In this document: one piece after another, positions 40,115 to 51,500 of the stretch | How positions within the stretch are numbered: position 1 is the stretch's first letter | How the letters are laid out: each line of letters starts with the position of its first letter | Source: Anaeromyces robustus | Lineage: Eukaryota > Neocallimastigomycota > Neocallimastigomycetes > Neocallimastigales > Neocallimastigaceae | Assembly (NCBI GenBank): GCA_002104895.1 | Contig: MCFG01000147.1 | Coordinates: 80,619-144,618, forward strand | Reading direction: 5' to 3' | Length of the DNA stretch: 64,000 nucleotides | Position numbers and translations under genes: made by a program | Notes under the pieces: generated by a model | The model's database searches: none | The model's input: the letters and a program-made list of their open reading frames with translations, nothing else | What the model was told of the DNA's origin: nothing

Positions 40115-42577
40115 TTTGTTTTATTTTTTCTATAAATATATATTAATGAAAAAAATATTTTTTTTTTATTTTTTTTTTATTTATTATTATTACATTTATT
40201 TTTTTATAGTTATATTTTTATTTTTATTTTTTGTTGTTCATTATATATTTCATTTCACAATTTTTTTTCTTATTTTTTATTATTATTATATTTTTTTTTT
40301 TTTGGATATTTAAAAAATAATTAAAAATTGAATAATATTTAATTATATAGATAAAATTGAAATGTTGTTTTTAATGTTATTTTATTTTTATGATAATAAA
40401 AATAAAAAAATATGAAAGAGATTTTATTTCTATAAATAAAAAAAAATTTTTTTTTTCTATTATTTATATAAAGTTTATTCAATATATATATATTTATATA
40501 TATATATATTTTTTTTTTTTTCTTCAATATTTCAAAGTTAAAAACGGTAAAAATTATATTAGATTAAAAAAAAAAAAAAAAAAAAAAAAAATAGAATTTT
40601 CTATCCAAATTTAAATTTACAACTAAAATAATTAATCTTTTAATTTTTAATTTTTAATTAAATAAAAGAATTTAATTACAAAAATACATACATTAAATTT
40701 ATTATAAAATAAAGATTTAATGTATTCTTTATAAATTATTATATGTTTCAATTTCATTATTTATTATTAATTAAAATTATTTAATAATATTTATATTTTG
40801 ATGAAAAAATATATACATTTATAATAATTATAAAATGATATTAAATAATTAATAATAATAATAATTATGTTTAATGTTTATGTTTATTTTACCTATGTTT
40901 ATTTATGTTTATTTATTTTTGTATATATTTACTTTTTTTTATTTTTTTTTTTTTTATTTTTTTTTGTAATATTTAATATTTTGTGTTTAAATTAATATAA
41001 TTTAACATTAAAATCATTAATTATAAATAACCAATTATTTATAAAAGATTAAATACATTTTTATAAATATTAATATTATTATGTATTTATTATTTATAGC
41101 ATTTCTTACTATAATTATAGAAATAAAAAATGGGTAAAATAATCATTATATTTTTTATAATTATAGTATTATAATAAAAAGTGCTTTTTATTAATAAATA
41201 ATAATTATAATTGATAATAAATTAAAAAATAATAATTGAATGAAAGAATAATAACAAATAATAATGAATACTAATTTTATCATTGATTATATCAAAAATA
41301 ATAACTTCAATGTTGTTAGGTTTTTTTTTTTATATATTTTCTAATTATTCTCTTAATATTAATACATTTTACAAAAAATACCATTAGTTATCATTGGTTA
41401 ACAATTAAAATTATTTATCATATGATTTTTAAGAATTTTATTATTAAATGAAAACGATATTCTTTTATTTATTAATCTGGAAATTTTTGTAAGAAAATAA
41501 GTGGAGTAATAAAAATTTAATTATATTAAATTTGAAAAAAAAATATACAAACACAAACAAATTAAAAAAAATGTTAAGTAAGAAAAATTAATTATAAATA
41601 AGATTATATGCCAATAAATCGAATTAATTAATTAATAAAAAATGTATATTTTTTATTAATAATATAAATTTAAACAGTAATAGTTAAGTATAATTAATAT
41701 TTGTTTACATTTATATTTCTTTATTTAAATAATATTACTGTAAAATTATATTTAAATATATATTCATCCCATCTATAATTCTTCTTTTAATAATATGATT
41801 TAAGAATTAAAATAATCTTACAGTAATATTATTTTATGCGTTGTGTTAATTCCGTAATAAATTCTTTACTTTTTACAAGAATAACCCTTGCATTTATAAA
41901 GCTTAATATTATTCATAGAGCTGTAAAGTTATTATTTTATATATTACTCTATATAAAATAAATATATAACAATATATATAACAATATATTTAAATAATAA
42001 ATAAATAAATAATATATAAAATATAAAATTTTATTTTATAACAAAACTAATTATACAATAAATTTATTTACAATATAATATATAATAAATTTTACAAAAT
42101 TTATTCCTTTTTTTATAGAATAATATATTTATAGATAAGATATTTTATTAATATTGTATTTTATTTTAAAAGTATCATTTATAAAAACATAATAATTTTT
42201 TTAATAAGTATTCTCCTAACCTATATTACGTTTAGTATATATAATATAAAAATTTTTATTTATTATATATTATACTTATTACATTTACATTATATTAAAT
42301 ATTTTATACATTTTATTTTTGAATTTTTTAACCAATAGTTTAGATTTAAAATTTTTTAAAATATAAATTTTAGATCAAAGTTAAAACTAAATTATATTAA
42401 TATATAATTGAAAACATTCAAATTATTAATTTTATTTTATAAAGATATTACAAATATATTGTAAAAGATATACTTTATGTATTTTGTTTATTACAAATTT
42501 ATTTTATTCATATTTACTATAAAAAAAAAGGAAAATGGAAATTTTAACAAATTATTATAATAAAGTGATAAACATAG
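40115..42577. other. AT-rich spacer without recognised genes
   Basis: Low-complexity leader of the minus-strand gene ending at 40114, then about 2.3 kb of A/T homopolymers and short AAT runs. A patch of slightly more mixed bases at about 41835-41935 has no open frame of note. Short open frames at 40116-40614 are T-rich or A-rich artefacts. Confidence 0.65.
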
Positions 42578-43154
42578 TTTGTAGTTAAAACTGTAGAAGT
42601 TTTCAATAGTATTTACAAACTTAATATTAATAAGGACAATATTTTAAAAAATTTAGTCAATGAAAATTACTTTCAACTACTAACTAAAGAAATAGTTGAT
42701 CTTAATTTAAATGATTCATGTATAGGAGTGAAAAGAAACAAATCTAATTGTACTAATAAAATAATTCCTGGACATATATATTGTGGTATTCATATTCGTT
42801 TGGAAAGATTATACATTTTCTATATACTTGTTTAATGGTAATTAAACAAGTATATAGAAAATGTAGCTAACACTCTTAAATATGAACATAAAGCTAATGT
42901 GGTATCTTTAGGAAATCAATGGATGAATAAACATAGTGACTAGAAGATAAAAAATGACTAAAATTCATTTATTTAAATGGTTCATATCCATCAAAACAAA
43001 GAATGATTCTCAGTTAAGGTCTTATATTTTATTTTTTAATGAATTTATAAACTACCTTGGTGCTGGAATTCTTATTATTCAGTATTGCTCTAGTGACAGT
43101 AAAAAAAACAAAGTAATTATTTTATTTTATGACAATTCATTATGTAGAAGTTAA
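42578..43154 (+). pseudogene. Decayed coding fragments with a Cys/His zinc-binding signature
   Basis: The composition is visibly protein-like against the flanks. A frame open from 42578 to TAA 42833-42835 (85 codons, no ATG) contains CIGVKRNKSNC followed by GHIYCGIH, a C-x9-C...C-x2-H arrangement like small treble-clef/zinc-ribbon modules of the type seen in some large DNA virus and protist proteins. A second piece follows the hairpin at 42812-42865 (NKYIENVANTLKYEHKANV, to TAG near 42943), and a third is open from ATG 42954 to 43154 (contains GAGILIIQYCSSDS, vaguely Nudix-like). The pieces may belong to one or two dead genes. The start, the joins and the identity are all uncertain. Confidence 0.5.
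42812..42865. repeat. Perfect 24-bp inverted repeat with 6-base loop
   Basis: The arm 42812-42835 (TACATTTTCTATATACTTGT then TTAA) is exactly complementary to 42842-42865 around TGGTAA. The right arm fits the coding-like sequence that follows, whereas the left arm ends the upstream frame at a TAA. The simplest reading is that the left arm is an inverted copy made by template switching within a coding sequence. Confidence 0.85.
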
Positions 43155-44252
43155 TAAATATATACGATATTAATATATAAAAAATATTTAATTACAAGAT
43201 AATATATATACAGTTTTTCTAAAAAAAATATTTTATATTTTAATACTTAGTTTTAAAAAAGAATTCTTTAATATTTTTTTTTATAGTTTTAATAATTATA
43301 TTTTATTCTTTATTAGTTTACTATAATATTCTTATTTTATTTTACATTATATTTTTTTTATTAGTTTATTATAATATTCTTATTTTATTTTATATCATAT
43401 TCTTTTTATAAATTTAGTTCTTTTTTTTTTTATATTTTTTATTTTTATATTTTATATTTTTAATTTTTAATTTTTTATTTAAAATATATTTTTATATATA
43501 ATTATTTTATTATTTTTTGACGATTTTTTTTTAATATATCAAAAAATAATTTTATTATTTTAATATAATCATTTAAGGATAGTAAATATTTAATTTTTAA
43601 ATTTTATCATATATTTTTATATAACCTACAATAAATACGAATTATACTCTACTATTTAAATTCTATTTAATTTATTTTTTTATTTTTTTATCTTGTAATT
43701 ATTAATAATAACTATATGTAATTTATTATATAGATATACTACATCAATAATAAATTTAAAAAAATTTTAATTAAAATTTAATAAAATATTAAAGAATAGA
43801 ATATTAGGGTGATACATATATACATATATACATATATATATTCATAATTTATAATATTATAAAATTTAAAGTTTTAAAACTTTAATCTTAACAAAACTTA
43901 ACTAAACTAATTTAATATATAAAAAACATCTATTTAATTAATATTTTTGTTTATTTTTTGATAAAGATTATTATTATTAAAAAAAAAAAAATATTATACG
44001 AAATATAAAATATTTTTAATTAAAAATTATAATAAATATTTTATATTATGAACATGTAAATATAAAGAATATAATAATATCATCTGTATTAATATTATTA
44101 AATAATAATATAAAGCAATAAATAAAAATATAATAATATAATATTTTTCATTTTTATTTAATATATAATTGATATATAATATATATTATATTTTTTTTTA
44201 GAAAAAGATAATTATAAAAAAAATCATTTTAAAATATTATATATTTTATATT

Positions 44253-44906
44253 TTACATTATCACAAATTTATTTTTTTTCTTAGAATATTTTTTTCCACA
44301 ATAACAACAAATAACAATAATTATAATTATAATTAATGTAATAAATATAAAAAATCTATACATCGCACTTTCTGAATTCTCACCTTCTGAAGGTCCTTTT
44401 AGTTGCATATTACAAGTTTTATTTCTACTACATATTTTAGAAGAACATTCATCGTCAGAATTACAAGGATTATTATATGGTTTTCCGCAATGCATATATG
44501 AACTTCTTCTATTTAAAAGTGGATTAAATGAATAAATATCATCACAGCGAACAATTGGTGTTTCTTCATTAAAAATACAGTTATTATTAAAACATTTATT
44601 GGATAAACAATCAGAATTTGAATTACATGTTGGAGTAAGACATGTATTTGCTTTAACATCATACGTGCAAGTTCTACATATATATTTTATATTATTTCCA
44701 TTTTTATCTGGGATACTAATATATGCTTGTTTAAAATTATATTCTACAGGAACACATATATCATCTTTACAATAAAATGAGATGTAATATGCATTAGTTA
44801 TTTTTAATACTTCTTCTTTACTGATAGTTTGAACAGCATTAACTAATTGTATAATTATATAATAAATTATAGTATACAATATAATTTTTAAAAACATTAT
44901 ATACAA
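44253..44906 (-). CDS. Single-pass Cys-rich surface protein with signal peptide
   Basis: 217-residue protein. An N-terminal hydrophobic signal of about 24 residues (ending LVNAVQ), an extracellular domain with two similar Cys clusters, CNSNSDCLSNKCFNNNC and CNSDDECSSKICSRNKTC (C-x5-C-x4-C-x4/5-C spacing), further paired cysteines, and an N-glycosylation site (NKT), followed by a membrane helix near residues 181-203 (FFIFITLIIIIIIVICCYC) and a short Lys-rich tail. The topology is therefore type I. The Cys clusters resemble the small disulphide knots found in many secreted proteins of gut fungi and chytrids. Function unknown; adhesion or wall association would be guesses. The start is fixed by the signal sequence; an internal Met four codons later is an alternative. 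Confidence 0.75.
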   Translation of the reverse strand: MYIMFLKIILYTIIYYIIIQLVNAVQTISKEEVLKITNAYYISFYCKDDICVPVEYNFKQAYISIPDKNGNNIKYICRTCTYDVKANTCLTPTCNSNSDCLSNKCFNNNCIFNEETPIVRCDDIYSFNPLLNRRSSYMHCGKPYNNPCNSDDECSSKICSRNKTCNMQLKGPSEGENSESAMYRFFIFITLIIIIIIVICCYCGKKYSKKKNKFVIM

Positions 44907-45440
44907 CTTGTATTTTTTTTTTAACTTAATAAAACCTTTTTATTTAATACATTAATTTAATATATATAACTTATAAATATAAATGTAATTTGTTTATTTG
45001 AAATATAATATTTTAAAATTCATTTTATAAATTGTTTTTTTTTAAAATTATAAATTTTTTAACTTTTTTTTAATATTAATATAATATCTTATGGAATATA
45101 ATATTATACTATAATCTATAGTTTATATAATATATATTATTTATAAATTTAGATTTTTATGATTTCCAACTTGATTCCTATGTGAATGATTGATTTAAAA
45201 AAATTCAATGGAATAAATTATTAATTAATAAATATATTAATAATAAAAAAGATATTGTATATGAAAAATATGATAAAATTTACTTAACAATGAAAGATTG
45301 AAATTTATAGTTGAAAATTATAAAAATATTTAAATATCTCTCTCTTTAGTAGTAAAAAGATCGATAGAAATGGATAATTATTTTTATATTATTTTTGAAA
45401 AATTAATAATAATAAATAATAAATAATAAATAATAAATAA

Positions 45441-45495
<55 letters not shown>

Positions 45496-47105
45496 ATGAA
45501 AATAAATAAATAAATAAATAAATAAATAAATGAATAAATAAATAAATGAATAAATAAATAAATAAATAAATAAATGAATAAATAAATAATAAATAATAAA
45601 TAATAAATAAATAAATAATAAAAATAAATAATATTATTTTATAATAAAAAAATTAATATATATTAAGTATATATATTTTATAATATTATCTTATATTATA
45701 TTTTATTATTTGTTTTTTTTTGTTACATTTTAGTAAAAAATTTATACTTCATAAATCATTTAATTAATTATAACTATAAAAGGAAATATTTAATTTGAAT
45801 TATTCACTGCCGATTTTGGGGTTTAATGTTGGAATAAAGTAATAGAATAATAAAAAAAAAACTTATGGGTATTTGATTATTAAATTTTAACGATTTAAAT
45901 TAAAAAAAAAAATAATTCAAGATTAATATTTTTATTTAAAGTTTTCAAAATGATCAATTTCAACCTATTAAATAATATTAAACTTTATTTCTAACAAATG
46001 GAAATTCAAATATTCTATGATAATAAAATAAACCTATAAGTTGTTTTTTTTTTTTTTTTTTTTAATAATATATTACTATATAACTAATAATATTGTTTTA
46101 ATATTTTATTATTATATTTTTAATAATTACACAATAACAGTTATACACATACTATAATATTTTATTATAAGATTAATAATATAATATTATAATATTATTT
46201 AAAGAAAGAATATAAGAATATTCCATATAATTCTTTAATAATATTCAGAGTTACAGAAATATCCTTTTAAATTTTAATAGCATGAAGATTAAGTAATTAA
46301 TTTATCCTTTTTTTTACAATATATATTAATATAAGCCACTTTAGAAGATAAATAAAGAAAATTTTGAGTTATTATCAGCAGTAACAACTATGATAATTAA
46401 TTAATATGACTTTTTTTATAATGATATATTAAATTATATATATTAAAATATATATATTAAAATTTTTAAATAATAAAAAACAATTTATCTATTTATATTT
46501 ATTTATTTATTTATTTATTTATTAATTTATTTATTTAAAATATTAAAAAAAATTATTACTATAAAAGGAATAAAAATTTATAAATTTTTATAATGTATTT
46601 TTTAAATAAATGAAAACTACAACAATAATAAAAAAAAATTTATTCAATAATATACAAAAGTCAAATAACTATTATATGTTATCTTTAAAGAAAATACTTT
46701 AGAATAACTCACATAGAAAATAATTACCAATAAGTGTTCATAATTACTAATAAAAAGAAGAAAAATAAATATAAAATATATTTATTTTATTTTATTTTAT
46801 TTTTTTTTTGCTAGTATTAATATATATATACCGAATCATTAGTTAATATGTTAAAATTTTAAATTTTCAAATTATCAAAAAAAAAAATAATAATAATAAA
46901 TAAAAAATGATTTATGATATAATTAAGTATAATGTATATTATATATTATATATATAATTCATTGTTATTAATATTATACTCTAAATTAAAATAAAATATA
47001 ATGGATGTAAATAATAAATTAAATTAATAAATTAATTGTGTATAACTGAATCAATAAAAAAAAATGTTATTTTACTTAATTTAAAATTAATAAAAATCTT
47101 GGTAA

Positions 47106-47137
<32 letters not shown>

Positions 47138-48529
47138 AAAAATTTTAATTAAAATTTCAAATTTATTTTAATTCATTTCATTGTATATAAAATATAAATT
47201 CTATTATATATCATAATATGTATTGATTGTATTAACAAATATAATTAACATTTACTTAATTATAATATAGAGATGTAGAATTGACAAAAAAAAAAAAAGT
47301 ATAAAATGACATTGTTATAAGCTTAATTTTTTTTTTTTCTAAAAAAAAAAAAAATCCAATTTTTATATATTATTTTTTATAAAATATAAAATAATTAATA
47401 AATGTATTAATTATATTTAAATATATTTATCTTTTTTCTTTCTATTTTAACCGTCCAATATATTGATAAACATATTTATTTATAAAAATTACAAATATTA
47501 AAAAATATATATATAAATATATTTTATATTTTATAATAAGATTATTTTATTAAAATTTATTTTAAAAATAATAATACTAAAAAAAATAAATTTTATATAT
47601 AATAAATAATAAAATAATAATAAAAATTAAAAATAAATAAAATTAAAAGTGAAAAATATGTATATATAAATTCCATAGATTTATATTCAATATAGATAAT
47701 TCAATTAATTATCTAAATATAATAAAAAAAATTAGTGTTAAAAATTATACAGAACTAATAATTAAGAAAAAGAAAAAAAAAATTAAAATAATATAATAAT
47801 CAAATAATAAAGAATAAAAAAAATATAATAATAAAAAAAGCTAAACAAACATTAAATATTTTATTTTAATAATATATCTTTCAATGATATATTTTTTTTA
47901 ATAATATTCATTCAATATTTTTTTTTATAAAATGATACATATTATAAAAAGGAATTTATTTAATAAATAATATTGACAAAAAAAATAATTGTTGAAATTT
48001 TAATATCATTTAAAACAAAATTTTATTCTCAATAATAAAAAAAATAAAAATAAAAAATAAAAAATATATTAATATTTTTTATAATAAGCATTTTATTTTA
48101 AATATCTTAGTTTAATTTATAATTAATTGTTATTATAATTGAATTGTATATACAATTTTTTTTTACTTGGAAAGAATAGTTATTTCTTTACCTAATAAAA
48201 ACTCAAATAATATTAACATATAATAACTATTTATTACATAAATTTATAATTATTTTCATTAAAAAAAATAATTTATTAAAAAAAATATTGAATAATAACT
48301 AAATTTAATTGAAAAATGTAAGTATTCAATTATTTAATTTTTTTTATCTTTCTTTTTTTTTATATTAAATTATTATTATATTAATTGATTAATGATAAAA
48401 AAAAGTAATAACTTATATATATTTTTATAAATAATATAATTAAAAAAAAAAGTAATAGCTTTTATATATTTTTTTTATTAAAAATATATTTTTATATATA
48501 ATATAATTGAAAAGAAAAAGACAAACAAA
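44907..48529. other. AT-rich spacer between divergent genes, with AAAT microsatellite
   Basis: About 3.6 kb separating two divergently transcribed genes, so it should contain both promoters. Contents: AAT/AAAT microsatellite at about 45404-45626 with scattered GAAT variants; a short base-richer patch (CACTGCCGATTTTGGGG) near 45806; an ATTT tract near 46497-46530; an ATAA tract near 47105-47139; and many homopolymers. No exon recognised. The last 40 bases before 48530 are A-rich with AAAGACAAACAAA immediately upstream of the ATG. Confidence 0.65.
45404..45626. repeat. AAT/AAAT microsatellite with GAAT variants
   Basis: The AATAAAT units grade into an AAAT tract in which ATGAATAA variants recur at irregular spacing, then back to AATAAAT. 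No coding potential. Confidence 0.85.
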
Positions 48530-51500
48530 ATGAAAAACATATCACAAACTCATAATGATAGTGAAGTCACTATCGAAATAAAAGATAATAATTCAAATTC
48601 GAATTTTAATAATTCATTAAAAATGGAATCACCAAATAAAAAAGATCCCCCACCAAGTATGATTCCTTCAGGTATAAGTCCACCATCAGGAATGGGTCCA
48701 CCACCAGGAATGGGTCCACCATCAGGAATGGGTCCACCATCAGGAATGGGTCCACCACAAGGAATGGGTCCACCACAAGGAATGGGTCCACCAAAAATTC
48801 GTGCAGATCCTCCTGTAAAATATTTTGAACTTTTTAAATTTGCTAATGCTGGTGAAAAAATTTTATTATTTATAGGAGTAATTGCTATTATATTGGAAGG
48901 TATAGCAACCCCAATGTTAACATATTTTTTTGGTGAAGTTTTAAACGTTTTCACTGATCATGAAAGAAGTAATATTTTATCGACTTTACCTGCAAATCAT
49001 CCTGCTTATATGCCAAAAATGGAAAAAAATGAATTTTTAAATAGTATTAACAATTATATTAAATACTTTTTAATATTGGGTATTTTAGTGTTTGTTTGCT
49101 CATTTATATGGTATTATATTTTTACTATTACTGGAGCTAAGCAAACTACAAGAATTCGTTTATTAGCTTTCGATGCTATGTTAAAACATAATATTACTTG
49201 GCACGAAACCAAAAATGCTGGTGAATTAACTGGTGGTATTGACAGTGATACTTTAACAATTCAAGAAGGCATATCTGATAAAATTGGTCGTTTCATTGTA
49301 CAAATTATAACTATTATTGGATGCTTTGGATTGGCATTTTATCGTTGTTGGCAATTAACTTTAATATTAATCATTGGTATTCCAATCATTATTGCATCTG
49401 GTATTATTCTTGGAAAAAAAATGGCTAAAATAAGTCGTCAATCAGCATTTGCATATACTAAAGCAGCTGGAGTTGCTCAACAATCTTTATCTATGATACG
49501 TACAGTTAATTCTTTTGGTGCTGAAAAACAAGAATTAAAACGTTTTTCTGATGTTTCAGCTGTTGCAACTAAAATTGGTTTAAAACGTTCTCATGTAATT
49601 GGTATTTGTTTAGGTGTTTCATTCGCCGTTAGTTATATTATTTATGGTTCAGCATTCCTTTTTGGTGTTCGATTTATTGATAATAATGTTAATAATACAA
49701 AGGGTAAAGATGCAGGTGATATTTTAAATGTTCTTATGGCTGTTATTATGGCTTGTAATACATTGAGTGGTTTAACTTCTAATATAACTACTTTTACAGA
49801 TGCATGTGCTGCTGCTGGTACTCTTTTTAATGTTATTAATCAAGCTCCAAAAGATATCGAAATTAAAACGGAAGGTAAAAATAATAAAAATAATGATAAC
49901 AATGATTTCCATGGTACTATTGAATTTCGAAATGTTCATTTTTCATATCCATCACGTCCAGATATTAAAGTTTTAAATGGATTATCTTTTACTTGTAAAC
50001 CTGGTCAAACGATTGCTTTAGTTGGTACTTCTGGTAGTGGTAAATCTACTGTAATTCAATTATTGGAAAGATTCTATGATATTGCAAGTGGGGATATTTT
50101 AATTGATGGAAAAAATATTTATGATTATGATATCAATTACCTTCGTAGTAATATTGGTATTGTTTTACAAGAATCAACTCTTTTTGAAGCTACCATTGGT
50201 GAAAATATTAAAATAACACATCCAGAAGCTACTCAAGAAGAAATTGAAAAAGCAGCTAAATTAGCTTATTGTCATGATTTTATTGATGAATTACCATTGA
50301 GGTATGATACTACAACAGGTGAACGTGGTGTTCAATTAAGTGGAGGTCAAAAACAACGTATATGTATTGCTCGTGCATTAATTGGAAATCCTAGAATTTT
50401 ATTATTAGATGAAGCTACTGCAACATTAGATAATCGTTCAGAAAAAACGGTACAAATGGCTCTTGATTCTGCATCAACTGGTCGTACAACATTAGTTATT
50501 GCTCATCGTTTAACTACGATCAGAGATGCTGATTGTATTTTAGTTATGGATAAGGGTAAAATTATTGAAAAAGGTACTCATGATGAATTAATGGCTTATG
50601 GTTCTAAAGGAGTTTATTTTGGTCTTGTGAAAGCACAAGAATTATTAGCTAATACTGAAGAATCTGATGAATCTTCATTGGAGGATAGTGATTATACCAG
50701 TACTGATGATGACAGTTTATTCCATAATGGAAGTGATGAAAATCTTTTAAAGAATAATAGTAGATATCTTAATGTTCAAGAAATAGAACGTAAACGTACT
50801 TTCTCTGACAGTATGATAAGTGAAAAATTGAATGATCTTCGTAGTCAAATTTATAAAATAATAAATGATTTTGCTTCAGGTAGAGATAGAGAAAGAGACA
50901 TTGACAGAGATAGAAACAGAAACAGAGACAGAGACAGAGACAGAGAAAGAGATATAGTTGATAATGCAAATACTACTATTCGTGATGATAATGAAAGTTT
51001 TACTCTTAAAAGTTTCAGTTTTATGAAGAATCGTAGACGTAAAAATACCTATAATCCTAATAAATCTATTATTATTAAAGAAAATAATAATGTTAATACC
51101 AATGATATATCAGATATAAGACTTGATAATTTCTATTCTTTTGATTCATTTTCATTAAGACACAATACTACTGTAATGGAAACTAGAGATATAGAAAAAA
51201 ATTTAAATTTACAATTTGATAAAAAACGTAATCGTTATATTCCAAAGGAAGAAGAGGATAATAATTCTAGTAAGAAGAAAGGTATTCCTATTGGAACACT
51301 TTGGAAATTAATTAAAGGATTCCGTTATATTTTTATTATATCTATTATTGGTGCTGCTTTTAATGGGTTTATTCAACCTGTTTTTTCTATTATTTTTTCA
51401 AATGCTATTAATCTTTTCCAAGAAACTGATAAAGATAAAATGTATCAAGAATCCAGACATTGGTTTATTCTTTTCCTTGGTTTAGCAGTAGCTAGTTTCC

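Noticed and set aside
40116-40614. Short Phe/Tyr-rich and Lys/Ile-rich frames upstream of the minus-strand membrane protein gene
   Set aside because: Homopolymer-driven, on both strands, with no domain or codon structure.
48550-48954. Minus-strand frames opposite the start of the ABC exporter
   Set aside because: They mirror the 18-bp coding repeat; the plus-strand gene explains the composition.
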